Shown: positions 53,497 to 62,742, numbered from the stretch's first letter. The stretch is 64,000 bases of DNA from Oceaniovalibus sp. ACAM 378 (GCF_008085915.1 NZ_VSJK01000005.1:248001-312000), one strand, 5' to 3'. The notes: a model not told the origin generated them from the letters alone. Program-made: numbers and translations.

Positions 53497-54552
53497 ATGC
53501 CAAAGCTCTTCACATTCACCCCCACTCTGGTTTCTGTCATCGCGATGGCCGCTGCCCTGCCTGCTCTGGCGCAGGACACCGACCTTCTGGTGTTCGATTA
53601 TCCCGGGTTCGAGGATCCGGCGTTCCATTCGGCCTATGTCGAAAAGAACGGCGCCAGCCCCGAATTCGCGTTTTTTGGCGATGAAGAGGAAGCGTTCCAG
53701 AAACTGCGTTCCGGGTTTCGCGCCGATGTCAGCCATGTCTGCGCCGGTTCGGTGACCAAATGGGTCGAATCCGGAATTTTGCAGCCTTGGGACACGGCCA
53801 AGATCACGGCCTTTGGCGATCTGGATGCCAACCTGACGGGGCAGGACGTGGCAGCCGCCGCATCCGACACCTATTTCGTCCCGACCGATTTCGGCTCGAC
53901 CGCCATCGCATTCAACACCGAAGAGGTTCCGGCCGAGGATGTCGCGTCGCTGGATGTGTTTTTGAACCCGAAATACGCCGGGCGGATGACCCTGCCCGAC
54001 AATGTCGACGACTCCTTTGCGCTGGCGTATCTTGCCACGGGCACCGACGACTGGACCAATGCGACCGACGAACAGTTTGAGGCCGCGGCACAATGGCTGC
54101 GCGACGTGCATCCGAACCTGCGCACATACTGGACCGATCCGGCCGAGCTGGCGCAGCTTTTGGCGGGGCAAGAGGTGCTGGTGGCCTGGGCGTGGAACGA
54201 AACCCTGCCGACCATGACCGAAGAGGGATTTCCCGTCGGGTTTGCCCGCGAAACAACCGAAGGTTCATCCTTGTGGCTGTGCGGTTACGTCAACCTGAAG
54301 GACGGTCAGGGGTCCGAGGACAAAGCCTATGATTTCCTCAACGCGATGCTCGACCCTTCGTCGACACAGGCGCTGCTGGATGCAGGGTATGGCCAGTCGA
54401 ACGCCAAGGCGATGGCCGATGTGGGCGACGAGGCGCTGACCGCCGTTGGCCTTGGCCAGATCGACGCGCCGGTGCTGGCACAACTGCCGATGAGCAACGA
54501 GTTGCGCACAAAGCAGTCCGAAGCCTTCGAGAAGATCAAGGCAGGCTTCTGA
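53497..54552 (+). CDS. Polyamine-type ABC transporter solute-binding protein (orphan)
   Basis: A 351-residue periplasmic binding protein with a signal peptide (residues 1-25, ending LPALAQD), then DLLVFDYPGFEDPAFHSAYV, TKWVESGILQPWDTAKIT, AFNTEEVPAEDVASLDVFLN and YVNLKDGQGSEDKAYDFLNA, resembling PotD/PotF-type binding proteins. Start ATG is supported by AAGGAAG. No permease or ATPase gene is adjacent. A strong stem-loop follows 22 bases after the stop. Confidence 0.8.
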   Translation: MPKLFTFTPTLVSVIAMAAALPALAQDTDLLVFDYPGFEDPAFHSAYVEKNGASPEFAFFGDEEEAFQKLRSGFRADVSHVCAGSVTKWVESGILQPWDTAKITAFGDLDANLTGQDVAAAASDTYFVPTDFGSTAIAFNTEEVPAEDVASLDVFLNPKYAGRMTLPDNVDDSFALAYLATGTDDWTNATDEQFEAAAQWLRDVHPNLRTYWTDPAELAQLLAGQEVLVAWAWNETLPTMTEEGFPVGFARETTEGSSLWLCGYVNLKDGQGSEDKAYDFLNAMLDPSSTQALLDAGYGQSNAKAMADVGDEALTAVGLGQIDAPVLAQLPMSNELRTKQSEAFEKIKAGF

Positions 54553-54573
54553 CGCCTGGATCAACGCAACCAG

Positions 54574-54599
54574 ATTGACGCCGGCCGTCCGGCGTCAAT
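54574..54599. terminator. Perfect 11-bp hairpin, putative terminator
   Basis: ATTGACGCCGG-CCGT-CCGGCGTCAAT, an 11-base-pair perfect stem between the convergent binding-protein and winged-helix genes, palindromic enough to serve both strands. No long T run follows on either side. Confidence 0.6.
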
Positions 54600-54723
54600 T
54601 CCCGACCCTGCGAAAAAATCGGCCGAGTAAACCCGCCGAATCAGGCAGTGGAATCAGCTCGCCGCCCTGAGAGATAGTCTCGGCGTTCCGCCCGCGGGGC
54701 CAAATCACACTGTGCCTGATGGC

Positions 54724-55938
54724 TCAACCTGCAGGCCCCCGCATTCTGTACCCCTGCCCGCCGATGAACGTCAGAGTTTCCAACACCAACCGGTCCCAAC
54801 TTGCTTCTTGTGGCAGCGGAATATGGTTGCGACTTTCCAGCATGACGAACTTTGCCCCCGGTATTTCCGCGGCCAGAAGCCTGCCTTGATCGACAGGCTG
54901 GATCGCATCCGCATCGGCATGGATCACCAATGTCGGGGTGGTGACCATTGAAAGCTCATCCACTACCGAGAACCGATCGATAATCTGACGCAGGGTCGCC
55001 GCGTTTTCGGGTGATACCGATTGCATCTGCATCCGCACAAGGCTGTCGAGCTGTTCTTGTGTCGCGTCCGGCACGAAAAGCGTTGCGAAGGCGCGCACAA
55101 AGGGGCTGTTTTCGCGTCCCCATCCCGCTCGGATAAGACTGAGCACCGTATCCTCGTCAATGTCACCGCTCAACGGATCGCGCAGCGCACGGCCCTGTGC
55201 AAATCCGCCGTACAGGACCATGGCACTCAGCCGCTCGGGAAACCGGGTTGCAAACCGGACCGCCACCGGCACGGCCTGAGAGGCCGCAAAGATCGGAAAC
55301 CGGTCAAGCCCGCACGCATCCGCCACCGCCGCCAGATCATCGACAAAATCATCCAACGTTACGTTGTCCAGAGCCCGACCGGACAGGCCGGTGCCCCGCT
55401 GATCGTACCGATACAACGTATGATGGTGCGACAAGGCGGTAATCAACGGCCGCCAGACCGGGCTGTCCCAATCCAGTTCCAGATGCGACAGCCAATGCCC
55501 CATACGCACCAGCGGCGGGCCGCTGCCGCATGTGGCGTGGGCAATTCGCGCCCCGCCCGAGGATTTCGCAAATCTGACGTCCTGCTGAACGACGCCGATG
55601 CCTGGCGACACATCACGCACGCCCTGTCCATCTGTCTCGACATCAACCGCCAATTGAAACCCGCGCCCGTGGATGGTGCGGATGATCCGCTGATCCCGGC
55701 CATTGTCACCCACCGCTTTTCGCGCGGCATTGATCCGGGCGTTGATTGTCGAATCCGAGACGTTCAGCCCTTGCCAGACCGTTTCGACAAGATGCTCTTT
55801 CGTGATCACATCACCCGGCCGGGTCACCAGCACCTGAAGCAGCGTAAAAACCTGCGGCTCCAGATGAACAGGATCGCCGCAGCGAAAGAATTCGTAACGG
55901 TCCGAATCCAGCAGGCAGGTGCCAAAGCGAAAGATCAT
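54724..55938 (-). CDS. Winged-helix regulator fused to alpha/beta hydrolase
   Basis: A 404-residue fusion. Residues 1-100 are an OmpR/PhoB-type winged helix (LEPQVFTLLQVLVTRPGDVI, DSTINARINAARKAVGDNG, IIRTIHGRGFQLAV). Residues about 130-400 are an alpha/beta hydrolase: YRYDQRGTGLSGRAL, AASQAVPVAVRFATRFPERL and VIHADADAIQPV. The nucleophile elbow reads FAASQAV, with Ser in an AxSxA context instead of GxSxG. Such proteins may sense an ester or lactone ligand; the target is unknown. Confidence 0.8.
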   Translation of the reverse strand: MIFRFGTCLLDSDRYEFFRCGDPVHLEPQVFTLLQVLVTRPGDVITKEHLVETVWQGLNVSDSTINARINAARKAVGDNGRDQRIIRTIHGRGFQLAVDVETDGQGVRDVSPGIGVVQQDVRFAKSSGGARIAHATCGSGPPLVRMGHWLSHLELDWDSPVWRPLITALSHHHTLYRYDQRGTGLSGRALDNVTLDDFVDDLAAVADACGLDRFPIFAASQAVPVAVRFATRFPERLSAMVLYGGFAQGRALRDPLSGDIDEDTVLSLIRAGWGRENSPFVRAFATLFVPDATQEQLDSLVRMQMQSVSPENAATLRQIIDRFSVVDELSMVTTPTLVIHADADAIQPVDQGRLLAAEIPGAKFVMLESRNHIPLPQEASWDRLVLETLTFIGGQGYRMRGPAG

Positions 55939-56099
55939 GCCCCATTCAACGGTCAGAGGGACGCATTTCTCAAGGAAAATCGGACCACGACCGGAATGAC
56001 AAGTGAATCACAAGCGTCCCACACGCTGATCACAAAGCGTCGGGGATGCGGCTGTGCTGAAATGATCGTGACCTGAAAACATGGCCGCGAGGAAAGCAG

Positions 56100-56321
56100 A
56101 TGAAACCCGATAAAGGAATTCAGCGTCGCCCGGATGGCTCCATCGATACCGACCACTATATGACGCATGGGCGCAACATGCGCGCGGAACAGGTGCTGAA
56201 CATGACGGCTGCACTTGCCAGCCGTGCCACCGCCCGGCGATTGCGCATGGCGATTTCGGCCGGGATTGCCCGCATCGCACCCGGCGGCCCTACCGGCACG
56301 GACCCAACCGCAGGGAAATGA
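56100..56321 (+). CDS. Small basic hypothetical protein
   Basis: A 73-residue protein (DGSIDTDHYMTHGRNMRAEQ) followed by an Ala-rich helix and a Gly/Pro-rich tail. GAGGAAAG precedes the ATG, which supports translation. No known domain, but the helical segment has the shape of small alphaproteobacterial regulatory or RNA-binding proteins. Upstream of tmRNA. Confidence 0.6.
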   Translation: MKPDKGIQRRPDGSIDTDHYMTHGRNMRAEQVLNMTAALASRATARRLRMAISAGIARIAPGGPTGTDPTAGK

Positions 56322-56385
56322 ATCCGGCGATAAACCCGCCACACCACCCCTTGCACGATGATCCGTCCCGTCCTACATTCATCCT

Positions 56386-56700
56386 GTCGGGGCAACCCGA
56401 ATATGGTGATAAACGCGCAGGTAATAAGCGGATTGGACCCGGGGGCGGTACCCGGCGGCTCCACCAAACATCCCTTGTTGGGGGAACATGGGGCCGAAAT
56501 AGGATCGACAAACGTCTAAAGCTGTTTGCTTTTACTCGGTGAGCTACCACCGATATCGGTGCAATATAGTATAGTTGCCAACAACAACCATGCTCCGGTC
56601 GCAGTCGCAGCGTAAGCTGTCACTAGACCGATACTTAAGTCCTTACGCCTAGCCGCGTAGGGCGGGGTCCGCAGGCACCTGGCAACAGAAGCCTGCACTT
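56386..56700 (+). ncRNA. ssrA: tmRNA, circularly permuted two-piece (ssrA)
   Basis: Acceptor piece first: CCGGG-GGCGGTA-CCCGG and CGGCTCC followed by A-CCA at 56456-56466. A spacer of about 23 bases follows, then the coding piece with GGGGCCG from 56490, which pairs with CGGCTCC. Downstream are GGATCGACAAACG and the tag frame from 56577, GCC AAC AAC AAC CAT GCT, encoding ANNNHAPVAVAA and a TAA. This permuted layout, needing processing into two RNAs, is typical of alphaproteobacteria. 5' and 3' limits are approximate; a GCAGGC...GCCTGC stem at 56671-56696 lies at the end. Confidence 0.93.
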
Positions 56701-56787
56701 TCACTTCATGCGGCAGGTATCTGATATCTAATCATTTTCCGCTTGATTGCCCCTCTCGGAGTTATGCACCGGAGACAGACTAACCCC

Positions 56788-57027
56788 ATGCAAACCGAAC
56801 GCGATAAACTGGTTGCTTTCAACGAGCGGGTAAAGCTGTTTGCCGGGTTTCTGAATGCCATCGGTCTCGGTCTGATCGGCTTTGCGGTGCTGCGGCCATT
56901 GACAGAAACACCCAGCAATCCGACCTGGGCGGTGGTGTGGTGGGGCGTCATCGGACTCGCAATGCATGCGGTCTCGCACTATATATTAGGGAGACTGCGC
57001 AAGGAGATGAAACATGACCCTGTTTGA
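56788..57027 (+). CDS. Small membrane protein, two helices
   Basis: A 79-residue protein with LFAGFLNAIGLGLIGFAVL and VVWWGVIGLAMHAVSHYILG helices and a basic cytoplasmic tail (RLRKEM). I chose the ATG at 56788 as the start closest to the hydrophobic part, although no good ribosome-binding site is visible. It overlaps the next small gene by 14 bases. Family not recognised. Confidence 0.65.
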   Translation: MQTERDKLVAFNERVKLFAGFLNAIGLGLIGFAVLRPLTETPSNPTWAVVWWGVIGLAMHAVSHYILGRLRKEMKHDPV

Positions 57028-57136
57028 ATTCATTGTTCCGGTGATCGCGCTGGCTGTGGCCGGGGGCGGTATCTATATGCTGCGCCGTTCGGAAAAACAT
57101 CTGGACGACAAGACCCGCCAACATCCGGCAGGGTAA
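57014..57136 (+). CDS. Very small membrane protein, one helix
   Basis: A 40-residue protein: a helix (FIVPVIALAVAGGGIYMLRR) and a charged tail ending in HPAG. AAGGAG at 57001-57006 lies seven bases before the ATG, a near-perfect ribosome-binding site, and the gene overlaps the end of the preceding one by 14 bases. Probably a partner of that protein. Too short for standard gene finders. Confidence 0.65.
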   Translation: MTLFEFIVPVIALAVAGGGIYMLRRSEKHLDDKTRQHPAG

Positions 57137-57268
57137 CCACCTCCTGAGCCAAAGGGCGCTGCTGGTCGGTCCGGCCTTGCCGCTTTCTCCTCTCAGTTCA
57201 GACCAGTTCAGACTTTCGTAAGCATCTGCGCCTAGCGTTGGGACAAAGCTCTCACGCAAGGTGCCCCG

Positions 57269-57694
57269 ATGACCAATTCCGAATTGCTCCAGAATTTTAT
57301 TCAAGCGGTCTGGATCAACGGCGATCTTGGCGCCGTCGATCAGCTGTTTGCGCCAGATGCCGGTGCAGACGGGCTGTTGCCCGACATGACGCTGACGCCC
57401 GAAGACTTTAAAACCATGGTCATGGCGCTGCTTAATCTTGTTCAGGAACCGGAAATCAGTCTGGTCAAGATGTTGGAAGACGAAGATTGGGTTGCGATGA
57501 TGATGCGGGTGCGTGCGCAGTCACAGATCGGCCCTGACCAGATCAGCGCAACCGGCCAGATCATGGCGCGGTTTAAGGATGGCAAGATCGTCGAAGTTTA
57601 TAACCACTTCGATTTCCTCGGACTTTTTCAACAGCTTGGACTTATCCCGCACGAGGCGGTGACACTGTGTCTTTCAGGCGAACCGCTTGGCTGA
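57269..57694 (+). CDS. SnoaL/NTF2-like protein
   Basis: A 141-residue protein with the alpha-beta cone: LLQNFIQAVWINGDLGAVDQ, LFAPDAGADGLLPDM, FKDGKIVEVYNHFDFLGLFQ. SnoaL-like polyketide-cyclase-fold proteins include isomerases and many with no known activity. No specific substrate can be given. It lies close to the chromate transporter gene but has its own ribosome-binding region. Confidence 0.75.
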   Translation: MTNSELLQNFIQAVWINGDLGAVDQLFAPDAGADGLLPDMTLTPEDFKTMVMALLNLVQEPEISLVKMLEDEDWVAMMMRVRAQSQIGPDQISATGQIMARFKDGKIVEVYNHFDFLGLFQQLGLIPHEAVTLCLSGEPLG

Positions 57695-57798
57695 CTTGCC
57701 AAGGGCGCCACCTTCGGTATACGAATCCAGACGGGGCCATGCGACCGCCCCGTCAGGCATATGCTTCAGGTTCGCATCCGCAGGCTTTTGCCGAAAAG

Positions 57799-57930
57799 AT
57801 GCCCCACATGCATTTCACCCCGTCCTTCACTGTTCTGGCCGATCTGCCGCCCTGCACTCAGGATTGGCAACGGACTATTGCCGTGCTCGACGCTGCCTGT
57901 GGCGCCCTGCTGACCGGAGCGACCCCTTGA
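57799..57930 (+). CDS. Possible small protein coupled to the chromate transporter
   Basis: A 43-codon frame (starting MPHMHFTPSFTVLADLPPC) whose TGA overlaps the TTG start of chrA in TTGA. The frame stays open back to 57667, so the true start is uncertain. No domain recognised. The overlap is the main argument that it is translated. Confidence 0.35.
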   Translation: MPHMHFTPSFTVLADLPPCTQDWQRTIAVLDAACGALLTGATP

Positions 57931-59309
57931 TTCCGAAACCGACGCTGAACGAATTTCTGGCCATATTCGGACGCATCGGCCTGCTGTCCTTTGGCGGTCC
58001 CGCGGCCCAGATCGCGCTGATGCACCGCGAGCTGGTTGAGCGGCGTCCATGGCTGACGGAAACCCAATTCCTGAACGCCCTGTCCTTCTGCATGCTGCTG
58101 CCCGGCCCCGAGGCGATGCAACTGGCAACCTATGCCGGCTGGCGGCTGCGCGGCACGTCTGGCGGGCTGATCGCCGGGCTGCTGTTCGTTGTGCCGGGCG
58201 CGCTGGTGATATTTGTGCTGGCGCTGATCTATGCCCATTTTGGCGGTGTGCCGCTGGTGCAGTCGCTGTTTCTCGGGGTCAAGGCAACCGTGGTGATCAT
58301 CGTGATCGAGGCGTTGCTGCGAGTATCCAAACGGGCGCTGAAGGGTGTTCAGGGCGTCGTCATCGCCGGGCTGTCATTTCTGGCGATCTTTGCGCTGCAA
58401 TTGCCGTTTCCGCTGATCATTGCCGCCGCGGGTCTGTTCGGCGCGATGACCGCGCAGGGCACCGGAGCAATCCCTGTGGCACCCCCGGCCCGCCCACGCA
58501 CCGCGCGTACTGTTGCGATCTGGCTGGCGCTCTGGGCCGCGCCTGTTGGTGTTCTGGCCATCGCGAATCAGCCGCTGCTGTTCGAGATCGCGACATTCTT
58601 TTCCACGCTTGCGATTGTCACATTTGGCGGCGCCTACGCCGTCCTTGCCTATATGACGCAGGAGGTGGTTACACAAAAGGGCTGGCTGACCACAGCGCAG
58701 ATGATGGATGCGCTGGGTCTGGCCGAAACCACGCCGGGCCCTCTGATTCTGGTGACGCAATTCGTCGGGTTCATGGCGGGCTTTGGTTCGGGGGGGATTT
58801 TGCTGGCATTTGTTGCGGGGATGGTCACGCTTTGGGTCACCTTCGTGCCCTGTTTCCTGTGGATTCTGGCCGGGGCGCCCTGGCTCGACTGGATTTCGGG
58901 TCGCCCGCGTCTGAGCGGCGCGTTGACCGCGATCACCGCCGCCGTTGTCGGGGTGATCCTGAACCTGTCGATCTGGTTTGCGGTCCATGTCTTCTTTGGC
59001 ACGGTCGGCACCTTCCACCTTGGCCCTTTGTCCATTGTCCGCCCCGATCCCGCCACGCTGAACCTTGCCGCTGTGGCTCTGGCCCTTCTGGCTGCGGTTC
59101 TGTTACTGATGCGGCACTGGCCACTGATGGCAGTACTGGCGCTGACCGCGGTGGCGGGCGTCGCCCTGTCGGCGGCCGGACTGAACCCCGTCGCCTCCAT
59201 CAGGGGTGAAATTCGCCCACCCGCCCTTTCCATCACCCGGGAATGCACTATGGTGGGACCACTTAAAGAGGGCCGGAAATGTCGCGCAAGATCGACTATG
59301 GAAACTTGA
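57927..59309 (+). CDS. chrA: Chromate efflux transporter (ChrA family)
   Basis: A 460-residue inner-membrane protein with two CHR repeats: FLAIFGRIGLLSFGGPAAQI and MLLPGPEAMQLATYAGWRLR in the first, FFSTLAIVTFGGAYAVLAYM and DALGLAETTPGPLILVTQFV in the second. It expels chromate by exchange or proton coupling. I chose TTG at 57927, with GGAG seven bases upstream and overlapping the end of a small frame. The last 30 residues (ITRECTMVGPLKEGRK...) are atypical and run 31 bases into sspB, so the C-terminus may be slightly altered. Confidence 0.85.
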   Translation: MIPKPTLNEFLAIFGRIGLLSFGGPAAQIALMHRELVERRPWLTETQFLNALSFCMLLPGPEAMQLATYAGWRLRGTSGGLIAGLLFVVPGALVIFVLALIYAHFGGVPLVQSLFLGVKATVVIIVIEALLRVSKRALKGVQGVVIAGLSFLAIFALQLPFPLIIAAAGLFGAMTAQGTGAIPVAPPARPRTARTVAIWLALWAAPVGVLAIANQPLLFEIATFFSTLAIVTFGGAYAVLAYMTQEVVTQKGWLTTAQMMDALGLAETTPGPLILVTQFVGFMAGFGSGGILLAFVAGMVTLWVTFVPCFLWILAGAPWLDWISGRPRLSGALTAITAAVVGVILNLSIWFAVHVFFGTVGTFHLGPLSIVRPDPATLNLAAVALALLAAVLLLMRHWPLMAVLALTAVAGVALSAAGLNPVASIRGEIRPPALSITRECTMVGPLKEGRKCRARSTMET

Positions 59310-59749
59310 TGCATCGCGCCATGCGCGGGCTGATACAGGAAGTGCTGAACGATGTGTCGGTGCGCGGCCTGCCGGGCGACCACCATTTTTTCATAACCTT
59401 CGACACAATGCATCCCGATGTGGAGATTGCCGACTGGCTTTCCGACCGGTATCCCGACGAAATGACCGTGGTCATGCAACATTGGTTCGACAATCTTGAC
59501 GTCACGAATGATGGTTTTTCGGTCACCCTGAACTTTGGCGAAGATCCCGAACCGCTGTATATCCCCTATGATGCGATCCGCACTTTTGTGGACCCTTCGG
59601 TCGAATTCGGGCTGCGGTTTGAAACCCAGACCCGCGAAGACGACGACACCGACGATGACACGGATCCCGACGACGCAGACCCCGGAACCAAAGAGAATAA
59701 AGCCCCGGCGGCGCAGGTCGTGAGTCTCGACAGCTTCCGCAAATCCTGA
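59279..59749 (+). CDS. sspB: SspB-type ClpXP adaptor
   Basis: A 156-residue adaptor. Residues 1-115 match alphaproteobacterial SspB (IDYGNLMHRAMRGLIQEVLN, FFITFDTMHPDVEIADWLSD, MTVVMQHWFDNL), then an acidic flexible linker (DDDTDDDTDPDDADPG) and a short C-terminal tail (VVSLDSFRKS) that would dock to ClpX. It delivers ssrA-tagged peptides to ClpXP; the tmRNA gene lies 2.6 kb away. Confidence 0.85.
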   Translation: MSRKIDYGNLMHRAMRGLIQEVLNDVSVRGLPGDHHFFITFDTMHPDVEIADWLSDRYPDEMTVVMQHWFDNLDVTNDGFSVTLNFGEDPEPLYIPYDAIRTFVDPSVEFGLRFETQTREDDDTDDDTDPDDADPGTKENKAPAAQVVSLDSFRKS

Positions 59750-59899
59750 ACCGCGATCTGCTTTGCGCCGGGTTGCCCTTCATCCCTTGCACGGTTGCGC
59801 CCGCCTCGACGGAAATTGCGGCATTTGCCATGGGTCATCCGAATTGATTTCCCCGCCCTGCACGCCTAAGACGGCGCAAACGACGCTCAGGAGGCCGAG

Positions 59900-61291
59900 A
59901 TGGCGAACACCCGCACAGAAACCGACAGCTTTGGACCGCTTGAGGTGCCCGCCGATAGATATTGGGGCGCACAGACTCAGCGTTCGCTTCTGAATTTCCC
60001 CATTGGCTGGGAAAAACAGCCCGTGGCCATTGTGCGCGCTCTCGGGGTGATCAAACAGGCCTGCGCCACGGCGAACAAGGCCTCGGGCAAGCTCGACGCC
60101 ACAAAGGCCGACGCGATAATCCGGGCCGCATCCGAAGTGGCCGAGGGCAAGTTTGATGACAACTTTCCGCTGGTCGTCTGGCAAACCGGATCGGGCACCC
60201 AGTCGAACATGAACGCGAACGAGGTGATCTCGAACCGCGCGATCGAAATTCTGGGCGGAACCATCGGATCGAAAGACCCGGTCCACCCCAATGACCACGT
60301 CAACATGGGCCAGTCCTCGAACGACACCTTCCCCACCGCCATGCATATCGCCGTGGCGATGACGGCGCGCGATGTCACATTGCCGGGGCTGGAGAAACTG
60401 CACCGCGCATTGGTCGCCAAGGTCGCGGAATTCGACGGGATCATAAAAATCGGCCGCACCCACATGATGGACGCGACGCCCCTGACGCTGGCACAGGAAT
60501 TTTCCGGCTATGCCCATCAGGTTGCCATGTCGATCAAGCGGGTCAAGGCCGCCCTGCCCCACATTCACGAATTGGCCCAGGGCGGAACCGCAGTCGGCAC
60601 CGGGCTGAACGCGCCCAAAGGTTGGGGCGAGGAAGTGGCGGGCAATATGGCCGAAATCACCGGCATTCCCTTTGTCACCGCGCCCAACAAGTTCGAAGCA
60701 CTCGCTGCCCATGACGCGCTTGTGGAAATGTCCGGCGCGCTGAAAACCGTTGCCGCATCGCTGTTCAAGATTGCCAACGACATCCGTCTGCTGGGCTCAG
60801 GCCCGCGCTGTGGTCTGGGCGAGTTGATGCTGCCGGAAAATGAACCCGGATCGTCGATCATGCCAGGCAAGGTCAACCCGACCCAGTGCGAGGCGCTGAC
60901 CCAGGTTTGCGCCCATGTCTTTGGCAATGATGCAGCGGTCGGTTTCGCCGGATCACAGGGGCATTTCGAACTGAACGTATTCAAGCCGATGATGGCCTAT
61001 AACGTTTTGCAATCCATGCAGCTCTTGGGCGATGCTTCGGCTGCATTTACCGACAATTGCGTCGTCGGGATCGAAGCGAACCGTGACCGGATCGCGAAAA
61101 TCATGAATGAATCGCTGATGCTGGTCACCGCGCTGGCCCCGACCATCGGCTATGACAATGCCACGATGGTCGCCAAGACCGCCCACAAGAACGGCACCAC
61201 GCTGAAGCAAGAGGCGATCGGCCTTGGTTTTGTGGACGAGGAAACCTTTGACCGGGTCGTCCGCCCCGAAACCATGATCGGTCCGAAATGA
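59900..61291 (+). CDS. fumC: Fumarate hydratase class II
   Basis: A 463-residue lyase-1 family enzyme. [40 protein letters not shown], the [17 protein letters not shown] signature and catalytic Ser region. Converts fumarate to malate in the TCA cycle without iron. Ribosome-binding AGGAGG before the ATG. The stop overlaps the DUF4169 ATG (ATGA). Confidence 0.95.
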   Translation: MANTRTETDSFGPLEVPADRYWGAQTQRSLLNFPIGWEKQPVAIVRALGVIKQACATANKASGKLDATKADAIIRAASEVAEGKFDDNFPLVVWQTGSGTQSNMNANEVISNRAIEILGGTIGSKDPVHPNDHVNMGQSSNDTFPTAMHIAVAMTARDVTLPGLEKLHRALVAKVAEFDGIIKIGRTHMMDATPLTLAQEFSGYAHQVAMSIKRVKAALPHIHELAQGGTAVGTGLNAPKGWGEEVAGNMAEITGIPFVTAPNKFEALAAHDALVEMSGALKTVAASLFKIANDIRLLGSGPRCGLGELMLPENEPGSSIMPGKVNPTQCEALTQVCAHVFGNDAAVGFAGSQGHFELNVFKPMMAYNVLQSMQLLGDASAAFTDNCVVGIEANRDRIAKIMNESLMLVTALAPTIGYDNATMVAKTAHKNGTTLKQEAIGLGFVDEETFDRVVRPETMIGPK

Positions 61292-61467
61292 GCGAACCGA
61301 TCAACCTCAACCGCGCCCGCAAGGATCGCGCCCGCGCCGAAGCAAAGTCCGACGCTGATGCAAATGCGGTGAAATTTGCGCGCTCCAAGGCGCAGAAGAT
61401 CCTGGAGGCGACGCGAAACGCCCGCGCCGCCCGAGCGTTGGACAGTCACCTGTCCGAAGACGAATGA
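61288..61467 (+). CDS. DUF4169 family protein
   Basis: A 59-residue basic helical protein ([40 protein letters not shown]). It matches DUF4169, always a small protein after fumC in this order. ATG overlaps fumC by four bases, and the stop overlaps the next gene by four. Below most gene-finder length limits. Confidence 0.8.
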   Translation: MSEPINLNRARKDRARAEAKSDADANAVKFARSKAQKILEATRNARAARALDSHLSEDE

Positions 61468-61682
61468 ACGACCGCCCGCGCAAACATTCTCTCACCCTGC
61501 GCGGGCATCGCACTTCAGTCTCGCTCGAAGAGGATTTCTGGCAGGCCCTGCGGGCGCAGGCTGCCGCTCAGGGACGCCCGATCAACGATCTGGCCGCCGA
61601 AATCGACGCCGCCCGCCACCCCGACACCGGTCTGGCCACCGCGATCCGCCTGCATCTTTTTCGTGCGATCCGCGACGGCTGA
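61464..61682 (+). CDS. Ribbon-helix-helix domain protein
   Basis: A 72-residue protein with a RHH-type fold (HSLTLRGHRTSVSLEEDFWQ, ALRAQAAAQGRPINDLAAEI). Probably a DNA-binding repressor or antitoxin-like protein. It overlaps DUF4169 by four bases and ends the fumC operon. Confidence 0.8.
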   Translation: MNDRPRKHSLTLRGHRTSVSLEEDFWQALRAQAAAQGRPINDLAAEIDAARHPDTGLATAIRLHLFRAIRDG

Positions 61683-61735
61683 GCTGAAAATTCATCCACC
61701 CGGCGTCAACATTTCCCCATTGCAGAAACGAAAAG

Positions 61736-61757
61736 GGCCGCCCCTGAGGGCGGCCCG
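61736..61757. terminator. Bidirectional terminator between the fumC and rpsI operons
   Basis: GGGCCGCCC-CTGA-GGGCGGCCC, nine-base-pair perfect stem with four-base loop. On the minus strand it is followed by TTTTCGTTTC, so it terminates rpsI; on the plus strand it follows the RHH gene by 54 bases. Confidence 0.85.
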
Positions 61758-61789
61758 AAACATCGTGCGAATGGAGGATAACCCGCCAA

Positions 61790-62284
61790 TCAGCGCTTGG
61801 AGAACTGGAAGCTCTTACGCGCTTTTGCCTTGCCGTATTTCTTACGCTCGACCACGCGGCTGTCACGGGTGAGGAAACCGGCGGCCTTCAGAGCGGTGCG
61901 CAGGGTCGGTTCGTAAAGTTGCAACGCTTTGGAAACGCCATGCTTTACCGCGCCCGCCTGTCCGGACAGTCCGCCACCCTTGACGGTTGCGATCACGTCG
62001 AACTGACCTTCGGTATTGGTGATCTGGAACGGCTGGCGCAGGATCATCTGCAACACCGGACGGGCGAAATAATCGTCCTGCGCTTTGCCGTTGATCGTCA
62101 CCTTGCCCGAACCCGGACGGATCCAGACCCGCGCGACCGCATCCTTGCGCTTGCCCGTGGCATAGGACCGGCCCAGCTCATCGCGCACCGCTTCGTGCAG
62201 CGGCTTGGTTTCGATCGCGGCGGGGGTGCCCGACACGATCTCGTTCAGATCGTCGAGAGATTTGATTTCGTCGGCCATGCTCAT
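61790..62284 (-). CDS. rpsI: 30S ribosomal protein S9
   Basis: A 164-residue S9. [40 protein letters not shown] and the basic C-terminus [10 protein letters not shown], with the conserved terminal KR. An N-terminal extension of about 35 residues ([20 protein letters not shown]) is typical of Rhodobacterales. Two ATGs in line, at 62284 (overlapping the rplM stop) and 62278, are possible starts. Confidence 0.95.
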   Translation of the reverse strand: MSMADEIKSLDDLNEIVSGTPAAIETKPLHEAVRDELGRSYATGKRKDAVARVWIRPGSGKVTINGKAQDDYFARPVLQMILRQPFQITNTEGQFDVIATVKGGGLSGQAGAVKHGVSKALQLYEPTLRTALKAAGFLTRDSRVVERKKYGKAKARKSFQFSKR

Positions 62285-62742
62285 GCGCTCCGGGTGTTTT
62301 TCTTGTTCATCGCTGCGACGTCCAGAACCGTGGGGTTCTGCGCTTCGTGCGGATGCTCGGCGCTGGCATAGATGCGCAGGTTGGTCATCTGCTGGCGGCT
62401 CAGCTTGCCACCGGGCAGCATGCGCTTGATGGCCAGGGTCAGCACGCGCTCGGGGTGCTTGCCGTCCATGATCTGGCCGATGCTGCGCGATTTGATGCCG
62501 CCGGGATATCCGGTGTGCCAGTAATGGCGCTCTTCGCGCTTGTTGCCGGTGATCTGCAACTTGTCGGCGTTGATCACGATGACATTGTCACCCATGTCCA
62601 TGTGAGGCGTGAAGCTCGGCTTGTGCTTGCCGCGCAGACGCATGGCAATGATCGATGCAAGGCGACCAAGGACAACGCCTTCGGCGTCGATAATGATCCA
62701 CTGCTTGTCGATATCCGCCGGTGTCGCGGTAAAGGTTTTCAT
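62281..62742 (-). CDS. rplM: 50S ribosomal protein L13
   Basis: A 153-residue L13. [60 protein letters not shown]. Heads the rplM-rpsI operon; AGGAC precedes the ATG. Confidence 0.95.
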   Translation of the reverse strand: MKTFTATPADIDKQWIIIDAEGVVLGRLASIIAMRLRGKHKPSFTPHMDMGDNVIVINADKLQITGNKREERHYWHTGYPGGIKSRSIGQIMDGKHPERVLTLAIKRMLPGGKLSRQQMTNLRIYASAEHPHEAQNPTVLDVAAMNKKNTRSA

